From Robertmurraya kyonggiensis (GTDB taxonomy: Bacteria; Bacillota; Bacilli; Bacillales; Cytobacillaceae), in the NCBI RefSeq assembly GCF_005116465.1, contig NZ_SWBM01000004.1, positions 124,001 to 188,000 of the forward strand: a stretch of 64,000 nt of DNA, in the 5' to 3' direction. The notes beneath the pieces were generated by a model. That model was given only the letters and a program-made list of their open reading frames with translations. It made no database searches and had not been told where the DNA came from. Position numbers and translations under genes: made by a program. Each line of letters starts with the position of its first letter. The first letter of the stretch is position 1. Below are positions 9,070 through 17,249 of the stretch, one piece after another.

Positions 9070-9819
9070 TCAACCTTTCAAATAATATAAAAGAATCCCT
9101 GCTGCAACAGCAACATTTAGTGACTCGCTTTTTCCATAGATCGGAATAAACAAATTCCTTGAAGTCATAGCTAGTAAATCCTTATTCACACCGTTTCCTT
9201 CATTACCAACAAGTAGAGCAAACGAGTCTGTGGCTTTCGTTTCCGTATATATATGTCCATTTTCTAAAGACGTTCCAAAAACCTCAATATCCTGGCCCTT
9301 TAACTTCTGGATCCATTCCGTTAGATTGCCTCGTACGACTGGAAGATGAAAATGGCTTCCTTGCGCTGAGCGAATCACCTTCGGATTATAAGTGTCAACA
9401 CTTCCATTTCCAACGATCACAGCATCCATTCCAGCTGCATCAGCTGTGCGGATCATCGTACCTAAGTTCCCTGGATCTTGAACAGCATCAATAAGTAAAA
9501 ATTGTTTTCCCTCAGGCTGTGCGTCTTTTTTTGGTGCCTCACAAACCGCAAGTACCCCTTGAGGTGTTTCTGTATCACTCAATTCACGAAAGATTTCATT
9601 AGATACCGTCGTAATCGAAGTGGAACCATAATCCATTCGTTGTGGTATTTCAATTCCTTCGCTAATAATGATTTCAAGTATTGCATTAGCCTTGAGCGCC
9701 TCTTCAACAAGATGAAATCCTTCTACTAAAAAAGTTCCTGTCTTATCTCGTTCCTTTTTTGTTAAAAGTTTTTTCCACTGTTTAAATTGTGGATTTTGAG
9801 CGGATTGAATATATTTCAA
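9070..9819 (-). CDS. SpoU-family RNA 2'-O-methyltransferase (YsgA type)
   Basis: A 249-residue SPOUT methyltransferase expected to use S-adenosylmethionine to methylate a ribose in rRNA or tRNA. An N-terminal substrate-binding segment (about 1-85) is followed by the knotted catalytic domain: LIDAVQDPGNLGTMIRTADAAG (motif 1), LLVGNEGNGV (motif 2) and IPIYGKSESLNVAVAAGILLY (motif 3). The chosen start is TTG at 9819, preceded by GGAGATACA. It corresponds to YsgA, located between pheS and sspI in B. subtilis. The exact target nucleotide cannot be read from the sequence. Confidence 0.9.
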   Translation of the reverse strand: MKYIQSAQNPQFKQWKKLLTKKERDKTGTFLVEGFHLVEEALKANAILEIIISEGIEIPQRMDYGSTSITTVSNEIFRELSDTETPQGVLAVCEAPKKDAQPEGKQFLLIDAVQDPGNLGTMIRTADAAGMDAVIVGNGSVDTYNPKVIRSAQGSHFHLPVVRGNLTEWIQKLKGQDIEVFGTSLENGHIYTETKATDSFALLVGNEGNGVNKDLLAMTSRNLFIPIYGKSESLNVAVAAGILLYYLKG

Positions 9820-9975
9820 AGCGATTGTATCTCCTTTTACCTTAGACTACTTTAGTTTCCTCATTATAGCGTACATATGTGAATCTTCAAAGGTTCTTTC
9901 CATTATCATACATATTCTTTGAAAAAGAAGAAAACATAAATAAAGAAGTACATTAAAACGAGGGAGTGTGTACAT

Positions 9976-10182
9976 ATGAACTTAAATTTGCGCAATGCGA
10001 TCATTCACAATGTTTCAGGAAATTCGCAGGATGAATTAAGAGATACAATCGTTGATGCGATTCAAAACGGTGAGGAAAAAATGCTTCCTGGCCTTGGGGT
10101 CCTTTTTGAAATCATTTGGAACAATGCCTCTGAGGAAGAACGACAAGAAATGCTGCAAGCTCTAGAGTCTGGCTTAAAATAG
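9976..10182 (+). CDS. sspI: Small acid-soluble spore protein SspI
   Basis: A 68-residue minor spore protein made in the forespore. The sequence ([22 protein letters not shown], then [14 protein letters not shown]) matches SspI, a family of about 70 residues found only in endospore formers. ATG at 9976 follows GAGGGAGTGTG. The gene is monocistronic, with its own terminator. Family members are under forespore sigma G control; I did not find a convincing sigma-G promoter by eye. It marks the edge of a locus that differs between Bacillus species. Confidence 0.95.
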   Translation: MNLNLRNAIIHNVSGNSQDELRDTIVDAIQNGEEKMLPGLGVLFEIIWNNASEEERQEMLQALESGLK

Positions 10183-10187
10183 ACATT

Positions 10188-10215
10188 ATCGGTGGGAATT
10201 TCTCCACCGATTTTT
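10188..10215. terminator. Terminator after sspI, shared with convergent citR
   Basis: An 8-bp stem ATCGGTGG/CCACCGAT (10188-10195, 10204-10211) is followed by a T5 run on the plus strand. The citR stop lies at 10214. Confidence 0.85.
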
Positions 10216-11092
10216 ATATTCGATAATTTGAAAGAAATTCAAGAAATTCCTTTTGCTGAGAGTGCTTGTACTTCATGATGGCATAAGTATTGGCCTCTGG
10301 TAAGTTGAAAGAGTGGTCATGTACCTCTAACAATCTTCCTTCCAACAATTCTCTCCTTACTGTGGATTCTGGCAAAAAGGATACACCTAACCCTTCTACG
10401 ATAAATCTTTTCGTGATATGAGTTTGTGAGACCTTCATCATTTTTATTTTGGGATATTTGTTCTTAACAGTGGTACACAATTCATTCCAATAGCCAGGAT
10501 GGTTATGCGTAAATAAATAATACTGAGAAAAAAGTTCTTCCTCGTCTACAGGTGGAGCCGTTTCTGCATCCCGCCCATCATGAGGAGCAATAAACAATAT
10601 TCGATCTTTATATAATAGTTCACAGGTCAATTTTGAATGCTGACTATTCAGGCAGGAAAGGCCTAAGTCGACATCCTCTTTTAATACAGCTTCCTCAATA
10701 TCAACGGAGTCAAGCACCTTAATGGAGATTTCCACTTCAGGATGTTTGTCTGTATAGCTTTTAATGACGAATGGTAAAATCGTGTCCGCAATTAAGGGAG
10801 AAATCCCAAGTGAAAGTTTTGTGCAATACCCTTGGCTAAAAGAATTCAAATCTTCTAATCCTGTTCTATATAACTCTAGCAATTTTTCTGTATGAACATA
10901 GTATCTCAGTCCCGCTTCCGTTAGTTTGATCTTTTTCCCCTCTCGCTGAAATAATTGCACTCCTAAACTTTGTTCTAACAGTTTGATATGAACGGTTACC
11001 GACGGCTGAGAAATATAAAGTAGTTCTGCCGCTCTACGAAAGTTTTCACACCTGACAGCCATGACGAACGTATTTAACCATTGAAAATCCAT
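10214..11092 (-). CDS. citR: LysR-type regulator CitR
   Basis: A 292-residue LysR family regulator. The N-terminal winged helix-turn-helix (MDFQWLNTFVMAVRCENFRR, then LYISQPSVTVHIKLLE) and the effector domain (LTHNHPGYW-type segment, QTHITKRFIVEGLGVSFLPEST) closely match B. subtilis CitR, the repressor of the minor citrate synthase gene citA. It is divergent from citA across a 110-bp AT-rich region, the usual LysR arrangement in which one operator region controls both genes. The inducer is not known. Confidence 0.9.
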   Translation of the reverse strand: MDFQWLNTFVMAVRCENFRRAAELLYISQPSVTVHIKLLEQSLGVQLFQREGKKIKLTEAGLRYYVHTEKLLELYRTGLEDLNSFSQGYCTKLSLGISPLIADTILPFVIKSYTDKHPEVEISIKVLDSVDIEEAVLKEDVDLGLSCLNSQHSKLTCELLYKDRILFIAPHDGRDAETAPPVDEEELFSQYYLFTHNHPGYWNELCTTVKNKYPKIKMMKVSQTHITKRFIVEGLGVSFLPESTVRRELLEGRLLEVHDHSFNLPEANTYAIMKYKHSQQKEFLEFLSNYRI

Positions 11093-11201
11093 CTGCTTTC
11101 TCCTTATTAAATATCTTAATCATTTTATTTGAAATTATTTAATTTTCTTAATAATGATTATTTTATAGAATAATATAAAAGAGGGAAAGGGGAAATTTTT
11201 T

Positions 11202-12290
11202 ATGATGCATAAAGGATTAAAAGGGGTTGTAGCTACTGAAACAAGAATTTCTCATATTGACGGAGAGAAAGGACAGCTAATTTATCGGGGTTATGATGCT
11301 AAGGTACTTGCTGGGAAGTGTACTTTTGAGGAAGTTGCCTATTTACTGTGGTACGGACATTTGCCAGATAAAGATGAACTTTTGTGGTTGAACGAAGAGC
11401 TTAGAAAAAACCGATTTTTATCAGAAGAAATGAAGACGATTATTACTTTATTGCCAAGGTCGATGGATGTAATGAGCGTGCTTCGAACAGCCATTTCTGC
11501 TGAAAGCGGCTATGGGGAATACCATTTTCCACCAACGATCTCTCAAGCTATTAAATTGACCGCCATTATCCCAACTATCATTGCGTTTCGTAAAAGAGCG
11601 TTAGAAGGCGTGGAAGATGTTTCTCCTCGTTCTGATCTAGCTCATGTAGAGAATTATTTATATATGCTAACGGGGGAAGTCCCTCAATATGCACATGCTA
11701 AAGCCTTAGAATCCTATATGATTTTAACATTAGAACACGGCATGAATGCCTCAACCTTTTCAGCCCGTGTGACAGCATCAACTGAATCAGACATCGTATC
11801 TGCTGTTACTTCCGCTATTGGCACAATGAAGGGCCCACTTCACGGTGGTGCTCCATCTGGAGTCATTGAATTATTAGATGATATTTCTTCTGCAAAGAAT
11901 GCTGAAAAAGTTATAAGAGAGAAGCTAACAAGAGGCGAAAAATTAATGGGATTTGGCCACCGAGTCTATAAAACCCATGATCCTCGTGCCGTTGCATTAA
12001 AGACTAAGATAAAAGAATTAGGTGGCCAAGATGATTGGTTGGATTTAGCGATGGAGGTCGAAAATATCGCCATCACTTTATTAGAAAAATTCAAACCAGG
12101 TCGGGCTTTATACACAAATGTAGAATTTTACGCGGCTGCGATTATGAAGGCAATCGATTTGGAGCCTGAACTTTTTACCCCGACATTCACAGCAAGTCGC
12201 GTGGTTGGTTGGACTGCGCACATCCTAGAACAAGCAGAAGATAATACCATTTATCGGCCAGAATCTAGATATGTTGGGGAGATTTTTTAG
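11202..12290 (+). CDS. citA: Citrate synthase CitA (minor isozyme)
   Basis: Condenses acetyl-CoA and oxaloacetate to citrate. It is 362 residues, a type II citrate synthase. Catalytic-site motifs are present: [14 protein letters not shown] (first His), [27 protein letters not shown] (second His) and an [10 protein letters not shown] segment near the catalytic Asp. ATG at 11202 follows AGAGGGAAAGGGG. It is divergent from citR, its likely repressor. A second citrate synthase, citZ, lies at 45399-46520, so the organism has two isozymes, as B. subtilis does. Confidence 0.93.
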   Translation: MMHKGLKGVVATETRISHIDGEKGQLIYRGYDAKVLAGKCTFEEVAYLLWYGHLPDKDELLWLNEELRKNRFLSEEMKTIITLLPRSMDVMSVLRTAISAESGYGEYHFPPTISQAIKLTAIIPTIIAFRKRALEGVEDVSPRSDLAHVENYLYMLTGEVPQYAHAKALESYMILTLEHGMNASTFSARVTASTESDIVSAVTSAIGTMKGPLHGGAPSGVIELLDDISSAKNAEKVIREKLTRGEKLMGFGHRVYKTHDPRAVALKTKIKELGGQDDWLDLAMEVENIAITLLEKFKPGRALYTNVEFYAAAIMKAIDLEPELFTPTFTASRVVGWTAHILEQAEDNTIYRPESRYVGEIF

Positions 12291-12357
12291 AAAAAAATGC
12301 AGTTAAATCTAAGTAGTTTTAACATACTAAAAAACATAAAATCGTATAGATAAATTG

Positions 12358-12403
12358 AACTGCACTCCAATTGATAGACAAAGTCAACAATTGGAGTGCA
12401 GTT
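12358..12403. terminator. Long hairpin between convergent citA and esterase genes
   Basis: A 16-bp perfect stem (12358-12373 with 12388-12403, AACTGCACTCCAATTG and its complement) with a 14-base loop. The T-tail is weak on both strands, so it may be a bidirectional terminator or the remnant of a mobile element. Confidence 0.6.
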
Positions 12404-12460
12404 ATTCTATTTAGTTATATTTCTTATTGAACTCGTTAGTTTAAGTGAAACTATTCACAA

Positions 12461-13252
12461 TTAAATACTACGATTAACAAAACCCAATGACCTCAAAAAT
12501 ATTTCTATCTGCTGATTTGTATCATTGTAAGGAATGTTTTGGTGTAACCCATAATTGAAAAAGCCGTGTTCCATTCCCTCATAAGGTATAAACATACAGG
12601 TATTTCCAACTTTGACCATCTCATTACAAAATTTTTTATTCTGTTCGAAAGCTATATCTGCTGTTCCACAAAACCAAATTGTTGGTGGTAAACACTTTTT
12701 GATATTGTGCATAGGAGATATTTGGTGTGCCATTGCTTTCAATTCAGGGAACAACCTTTCAGTAATATCCAAGCCATTCATACCAGCAGCAAAAATGACT
12801 AAAGCGTTAGGTATATTGCTTATATAAATATCATCATTTTCATTATTTATATTTTCAAACATAATGGACGAAACAGCGGTATAACCACCTGAAGAGGCTG
12901 CACACATTACAATTTTTTCTGGGTCTACACCTAAATCATTACTATTTTGCCGAACCCATCTAACGGCAGTTTTAGCGTCAGAAATAGCTTGGATAGGACT
13001 GAATTCTTCGTCATTAGCATTTCGATAGTCAACACATATTGAAACAATACCTATTGAAGAAAAATAATTTGCTTGATGTTGAAACTGTGCTGCTGTGTAT
13101 TTTCCTTTATTAAAACTACCACCATTAAAAAAAAGAATAGCAGTTCTATCTTTTTTTTGCGTTACTGGCTGAAATATGTACAATTTTAAATTTCTTTCCC
13201 CAATAACTCCATATGTTTTTTCATTTACGGAAAAATCAAATTGGACATTCAT
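12461..13252 (-). CDS. Alpha/beta hydrolase (HSL-like esterase)
   Basis: A 263-residue cytosolic hydrolase of the alpha/beta fold; no signal peptide is seen. The oxyanion-type segment FFNGGSFNKG (near residue 43), the nucleophile elbow AASSGGYTA with Ser in the family context, a C-terminal GTADIAFE with the candidate acid, and GMEHGFF with the catalytic His are all in order. This points to a carboxylesterase or acetyl esterase; the substrate is unknown. The gene opens the accessory stretch after citA and is convergent with it. The ribosome binding site before ATG 13252 is poor (AGAGGCG), so expression may be low. Confidence 0.8.
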   Translation of the reverse strand: MNVQFDFSVNEKTYGVIGERNLKLYIFQPVTQKKDRTAILFFNGGSFNKGKYTAAQFQHQANYFSSIGIVSICVDYRNANDEEFSPIQAISDAKTAVRWVRQNSNDLGVDPEKIVMCAASSGGYTAVSSIMFENINNENDDIYISNIPNALVIFAAGMNGLDITERLFPELKAMAHQISPMHNIKKCLPPTIWFCGTADIAFEQNKKFCNEMVKVGNTCMFIPYEGMEHGFFNYGLHQNIPYNDTNQQIEIFLRSLGFVNRSI

Positions 13253-13456
13253 AAAAAACGCCTCTTTTCAGAAATTTAGTATAAAAGATATATTTCGTTA
13301 ACCTCATTACAAATCCCTTTTATTACCAAAACGTTCCGTTAGTTCAATAAATTCAACAAAAATGGCACTTCTCCTTCTTATAAGGAAAACACCTGATAGT
13401 TTATGAAGAAATCTTTAAAGTCGGAGCTCTAAACCATTTAATGTTCTATTCAATAT

Positions 13457-13690
13457 TTATCTTATTTTCTCTGCCAACTCTAAAATAATTCCATCTGGAC
13501 CACGACGTAGCGTAACTTATAACTTTCTTCATATTGCTCTACTCACTAAAGATTTCTGTGCCCTTCTTTTTCAAGTTTGCAACAATAGCTTCAATATCTT
13601 CAACAGCAACGCAAACATAGTGGGTTAATCCCTTCCAACTTCCTTGCATATTTCACTAACTAGCTGCCATAAAGTGTTGTTTTCTTTATG
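13457..13690 (-). pseudogene. VOC/glyoxalase-family pseudogene fragment
   Basis: The minus strand contains GLTHYVCVAVEDIEAIVANL and then KKKGTEIFSE followed by a stop. After a frame change comes RGPDGIILELAEKIR and a stop at 13457. These are the conserved middle and end of a glyoxalase/bleomycin-resistance (VOC) domain. The N-terminal half is missing. It is therefore a decayed remnant; no function is expected. Confidence 0.7.
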
Positions 13691-13780
13691 TTTCGATCCA
13701 AAGCCTATTAAAACTTTCATATTGATTCTTTGAATTCCTTTATTTTTTGCATTAAACCCTAAAAGATTTTTCAGAAGTAA

Positions 13781-14470
13781 CTAATTATTATGTCGTTTGT
13801 TAACTTCAATTGTAATGAACTCCGGCAAATAGCTGGGAGTACATCCTTTTGCTACTTTTTCATCTTTGTAAAGACCCGTTTTCTCACCAAGTTTAATACA
13901 ACGTGCTCGATTCTTTTCATCATAAACGCCTATCCAGCCTGCGGTGAAATTCATAGCCCATTGAACTTCCGGTTCTTCCTGCGTAATATTAGCTTCCATT
14001 ACAGATAGCAAGTATTCAGTGTTATCAGGTGGTGTTTGTCCAGTCCATCTCAATCGCCCTTGATAATACCAGAAAGCTCGTCTTTGAAGCGCAGAAGGAC
14101 TATTTTCCCATGACTCCATCAATCCAATATTTTTCTTATCTTTGGTGAGCTGATTAGCCATTAACCAATCCATTAAGTTATTTCGCTCATCGAAAGTGTG
14201 AGTCTGCATATCCTTATCAAGCCTATTTAGTACATCTTGTGAAAGAAGTTTTTTGTCCATAATTAAGATTGCTAATAGTCTGGGCAAAAACTCTTCGGTT
14301 GACCAAAGTTCCATTGCTAGTTCGTGATCTTTCTTAATGTCCTTCGCGATTTTTCGTAAGTCGCCTAGCTTAGTTTTACTATTGATCTGAGGTAGTATGT
14401 TTTCTGCTTTTGAAAAGCGTTTTAATTCTGTACCTTTATTTTCATTCACTTTATACAACTCCTTTATCAT
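13781..14470 (-). CDS. DNA alkylation repair protein (AlkD-like)
   Basis: A 229-residue all-helical protein matching the DNA alkylation repair family, whose HEAT-like repeats remove or recognise alkylated bases. Support comes from LGDLRKIAKDIKKDHELAMELW near residue 36, LMDWLMANQLTKD, SALQRRAFWYYQGRLRW near residue 125 and PEVQWAMNFTAGWIG. These match the short Bacillus subfamily more than classical AlkD, so catalytic activity is not certain. It sits in the accessory stretch with no operon partner. ATG at 14470 has AAAGGAGTTG upstream. Confidence 0.78.
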   Translation of the reverse strand: MIKELYKVNENKGTELKRFSKAENILPQINSKTKLGDLRKIAKDIKKDHELAMELWSTEEFLPRLLAILIMDKKLLSQDVLNRLDKDMQTHTFDERNNLMDWLMANQLTKDKKNIGLMESWENSPSALQRRAFWYYQGRLRWTGQTPPDNTEYLLSVMEANITQEEPEVQWAMNFTAGWIGVYDEKNRARCIKLGEKTGLYKDEKVAKGCTPSYLPEFITIEVNKRHNN

Positions 14471-14628
14471 AATTGTCCTTGACGGGATATATCAATGCAT
14501 TCCCATTTGCATAATCTATTATTTTCCTTGAACATCTATAAACTCCTATAGTATCTTTTATTCTTAATACGGAAAGCTTAACCAAAGGATTCATAAATAC
14601 TCCACATACTAGTCCTATACATATAGAA

Positions 14629-14662
14629 AAAGCACAATTCTTGCTCCAGAATTGCGCCCTTT
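14629..14662. repeat. Isolated hairpin in accessory intergenic region
   Basis: An imperfect stem (CAATTCT at 14635-14641 with AGAATTG at 14648-14654, extended by GC pairs and flanking AAA/TTT). No gene on the plus strand feeds it, so it looks like a remnant of a lost gene. The rest of 14471-14794 shows no coding sequence. Confidence 0.5.
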
Positions 14663-14794
14663 AAACAAATAACTAAAATATGATCTCAATCCCTAAAATC
14701 ACATAATTCTACTTCAACTAACGAAGCAGTAAAAGTGCAGTTTTTTACAAAAAGGATTCTTAATGAAATATTAATAGAAAGAGCATCTTGTTGT

Positions 14795-14831
14795 AAAAAG
14801 GCGTTAATCCATTTAGATCAACGTTTTTTTT
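14795..14831. terminator. Bidirectional terminator downstream of the GNAT-RidA gene
   Basis: Stem CGTTaATC/GATcAACG (14802-14809, 14816-14823) has T8 on the plus side and T5 on the minus side. The minus orientation would end the GNAT-RidA transcript. Confidence 0.6.
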
Positions 14832-14871
14832 ATTAGAATATTATTAATAGGAATTGTTAAGTTAGACTACA

Positions 14872-15804
14872 CTACAAACGAGCAGCCCAAACCTCTATTT
14901 CTACTTTAAGGTCGGGAGTTCCTAGAGCCGAAATATACGCAAGTGTCATAGAAGGTGAGGAACCATTGTGAAATTTTTTATAAATATCTACAAATACTTC
15001 CCTATCTACTGTTTCGGTTAACCAAATATTCACTTTAATAATTCCATCAGCATTTATATTCTCACTATTAAGAAGTGTTATAGTGTTCTCTAATGCAATT
15101 TGAAATTGTTCTTCAACTGAAACAGGAATATTCCCTTCTCTATCTACTCCTACTTGACCTGATAGCGTAATTAATTCCGCTCCTTTTGGTACAATCGTTA
15201 GGTGACTGTAATCTCCAATTGGCGATGCAATGCCTAGTGGGTTTTTTCTAATTACTTTCGGTTTGTCCTTTTCATTATTGACAATCGCAAGAGTTTGATG
15301 ATTTTCCCACTTCCCATTAATTTTAACATTTTCTATCGCAATACCCTCTTTATGAAACCCCGCTTTCTCTAGTACCTTCATGGAACCTATATTATGAGGC
15401 ATTACTCCAGCTTCAATTCGATGTAATTTTAATTCATTAAATCCATAGTCTACAACTAATTTTACGGCCTTTGTCATGTATCCCTTCCCATTTTGCTTGC
15501 GGTCTAGAGAATATCCAATCCAACAACTCTGATAGTTACCTCTTGCAACCTCAGATAGTGTTACATTCCCAATAAGCTGTTTGCTGTCAGTAAGAAATAT
15601 TCCAAAAGCATAAACTGAGTCCTGCTCAGCTAGTAAAACCCAATTTTTTATTCGCTCAACTTGCCCATCAAGAGTATAAAACTTTTCATCTTTTAGTGGT
15701 GCATAGAGTTGGAAAAAATCTCTATTTTCAATCTCTAACTTTAGTAAATCCTCCGCATCTGTTATTTCCAATTGCCTAATAAATAGCTCTTGTGTTTTCT
15801 CCAT
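14872..15804 (-). CDS. GNAT N-acetyltransferase fused to a RidA-like domain
   Basis: A 310-residue, two-domain cytosolic protein. Residues 1-180 are a GNAT acetyltransferase of the RimJ/RimL type: WIGYSLDRKQNGKGYMTKAV carries the acetyl-CoA loop (QNGKGYM), followed by LHRIEAGVMPHNIGSMKVLEKAGF. Residues 190-310 are a YjgF/RidA domain (GAELITLSGQVGVDREGNI, then LKVEIEVWAARL). The position of the catalytic Arg of E. coli RidA appears to be Leu, so imine deaminase activity is doubtful. The start ATG 15804 has AGGGAGGAAAG; a form from 15837 would run into the upstream hairpin. It lies behind a leader peptide and attenuator-like hairpins, which suggests induced expression. The substrate is unknown. 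Confidence 0.85.
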   Translation of the reverse strand: MEKTQELFIRQLEITDAEDLLKLEIENRDFFQLYAPLKDEKFYTLDGQVERIKNWVLLAEQDSVYAFGIFLTDSKQLIGNVTLSEVARGNYQSCWIGYSLDRKQNGKGYMTKAVKLVVDYGFNELKLHRIEAGVMPHNIGSMKVLEKAGFHKEGIAIENVKINGKWENHQTLAIVNNEKDKPKVIRKNPLGIASPIGDYSHLTIVPKGAELITLSGQVGVDREGNIPVSVEEQFQIALENTITLLNSENINADGIIKVNIWLTETVDREVFVDIYKKFHNGSSPSMTLAYISALGTPDLKVEIEVWAARL

Positions 15805-15829
15805 GTTCTTTCCTCCCTCTGAAAATACA

Positions 15830-15905
15830 AAAACCACAGGAAAATTTTCCTGTGGTTTTAAATAACATGAATGTATAAATAACCTCCACAGGAAACGACC
15901 TGTGG
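15830..15905 (-). promoter_or_regulatory. Attenuator-like alternating hairpins upstream of GNAT-RidA
   Basis: Read on the minus strand there are four segments in order: CCACAGG (15905-15899), CCTGTGG (15892-15886), CCACAGG (15855-15849) and CCTGTGG (15840-15834). Segments 1:2 and 3:4 can pair, and 3:4 is part of a 30-bp perfect palindrome (15830-15859) ending in TTTTT, an intrinsic terminator. Segments 2:3 can pair instead as an antiterminator. A leader reading frame precedes segment 1 by 29 bases. This is the layout of ribosome-mediated attenuation. Confidence 0.75.
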
Positions 15906-15934
15906 TTAATATCCCACTACTTTAATTAGAGAAT

Positions 15935-16063
15935 CTAATCAAAGGATTTTAGTCGTTTATTTCTAAAATTAGACAGACTTCTCCCATGATTAGCGAACAC
16001 GAAAAAAACGGCAGTTGAGTACCCCACACCTTTAGATAAAGAATTCAATGATCTTTTTTTCAT
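15935..16063 (-). CDS. Leader peptide (42 aa) of the GNAT-RidA attenuator
   Basis: A small frame on the minus strand starts with ATG at 16063 behind a very strong site (AAGGAGGGGG, 7 bases before the ATG) and stops at 15935. It encodes MKKRSLNSLSKGVGYSTAVF, then FVFANHGRSLSNF, then RNKRLKSFD. The hydrophobic AVFFVF core followed by a basic tail is compatible with a nascent-chain arrest peptide, but it matches no leader I can name. It ends 29 bases before the first arm of the alternating hairpins. The strength of the ribosome binding site and the position are the evidence that it is translated. Confidence 0.7.
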   Translation of the reverse strand: MKKRSLNSLSKGVGYSTAVFFVFANHGRSLSNFRNKRLKSFD

Positions 16064-16181
16064 ATCGGTACCCCCTCCTTTGTTTTATTCAAAAAAAACT
16101 ATATCACTGTATGCAAATATATTCAATCTATTCATTATTTTATTTTTTTCCATTAATTTCCCTTAAATAGTTAATGCCCCA

Positions 16182-16799
16182 CTAGAAAACATTTAAAAGC
16201 TCTTCAAAACTTTCAATCACTTCATCATAGTTATTTACTTTCCCAAATCCGTATTTAGCATATATGAAAGGGATATTAGCAAATCTAGCTGCTTCTAAAT
16301 CACCGTGTGTATCTCCTACATAAACTGGATCTGATAATTTATTTCTATCAATAATTAATTTAATATTTTCCCCTTTTGATAAGGATGTTCTCCCTGGATT
16401 TTCAAAATCTAAAAAATACTTTTCGAGTTTATGGTACTTATAAAAAGCTTCTATATATCCTTCTTGGCAGTTGCTAACTATGTATAGTTTATATTTCTGA
16501 TAAAGCTCACTTAGGACATTTTCTACATTTGGATAAAGAACACCACCATGTTTTTCAATAAAAGAAAGTTCTAATTCAGAACAATCCTTTACTAGTTGTT
16601 GTTGTTCCTTATAACTCAAGGTAGGAAAAAGTTTCGTACTTATTTCATTCATCTGTAAACCCATTGTACATTCAAAGTCTTGCCTCATTATTTCACGTTT
16701 TATTTGATTATTTTTTCTTATAACGCTATTCCAAGCCAAAAGTACTGTGTCTATTGAATCCCAGATGGTTCCATCTAAATCAAAAATTATACTATCCAT
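16182..16799 (-). CDS. HAD-family phosphatase (phosphoglycolate/beta-PGM type)
   Basis: A 205-residue haloacid dehalogenase-like hydrolase. All four HAD motifs are visible: FDLDGTIWDS with the nucleophile Asp at residues 6-8, IVSNCQEG near 105, Lys in LSKGENIKLI near 147 and VGDTHGDLEAAR near 170. The helical cap between motifs 1 and 2 makes it subfamily I. The start at 16799 is chosen because it puts the first motif at the expected position and follows TGAGGA; an upstream in-frame ATG at 16835 adds 12 unconserved residues. The likely role is dephosphorylation of a small phosphometabolite; the substrate is unknown. Confidence 0.82.
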   Translation of the reverse strand: MDSIIFDLDGTIWDSIDTVLLAWNSVIRKNNQIKREIMRQDFECTMGLQMNEISTKLFPTLSYKEQQQLVKDCSELELSFIEKHGGVLYPNVENVLSELYQKYKLYIVSNCQEGYIEAFYKYHKLEKYFLDFENPGRTSLSKGENIKLIIDRNKLSDPVYVGDTHGDLEAARFANIPFIYAKYGFGKVNNYDEVIESFEELLNVF

Positions 16800-17249
16800 T
16801 TTATCCTCATTTCCCTTCAAAGTAGTTTTTATCACTCATTTTGTTTTTTACTGTTTTTACAGCAAGATAATTAGTATTCAACTATTCGCTTCTCCTTAAA
16901 TTAATAATAACTGTACGTTTGATTCCTAATTAGTACCTCATCTCTATGTGAGAATATATAAGAAATTGTCATTAATTTTTACGGGCCATATATAATAAAA
17001 CAGTAGCATAGCTTAATTAAAAGTGTGCAATAAAAATAGCATTAATCCTTTTTGGAGCAATGCTTGAAATAATACTTATTCAACGAGTTAGTTCAATAAC
17101 TTCAATAAAATAGGGCAATTCTTCTTAAACGAAAGCACCCTTTAATGGAGTAAGAAAAATAGATTCTTCTATATTGAAGAATCTCCCCATTAAGTTTCTA
17201 TTAATTTTCAAACGATCCAATTATACCAAGAAACAGGCGTATAGTTTGC
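16800..17249. other. AT-rich intergenic region without a gene
   Basis: No supported reading frame. It contains a stretch (about 17080-17140, with GTTAGTTCAATAA and CTTCAATAAAATAGGGCA) that resembles one near 13336-13385. It also has a 9-bp hairpin AGATTCTTC/GAAGAATCT at 17161-17184 that could terminate the peptidase E transcript. Confidence 0.5.

Noticed and set aside
9840-9975. Sigma-G promoter for sspI
   Set aside because: Candidate boxes near 9890 and 9905 do not have acceptable spacing, so none was annotated.
13620-13781. Short frame reading MKVLIGFGSKHKENNTLWQL just upstream of the VOC fragment
   Set aside because: It stops soon after, overlaps decayed sequence and has no convincing ribosome binding site; it is probably debris of the accessory block.
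15830-15859. Perfect palindrome as a simple terminator or operator only
   Set aside because: A second inverted CCACAGG pair and a well-placed leader frame immediately upstream fit an alternating attenuator better; it is reported as such.
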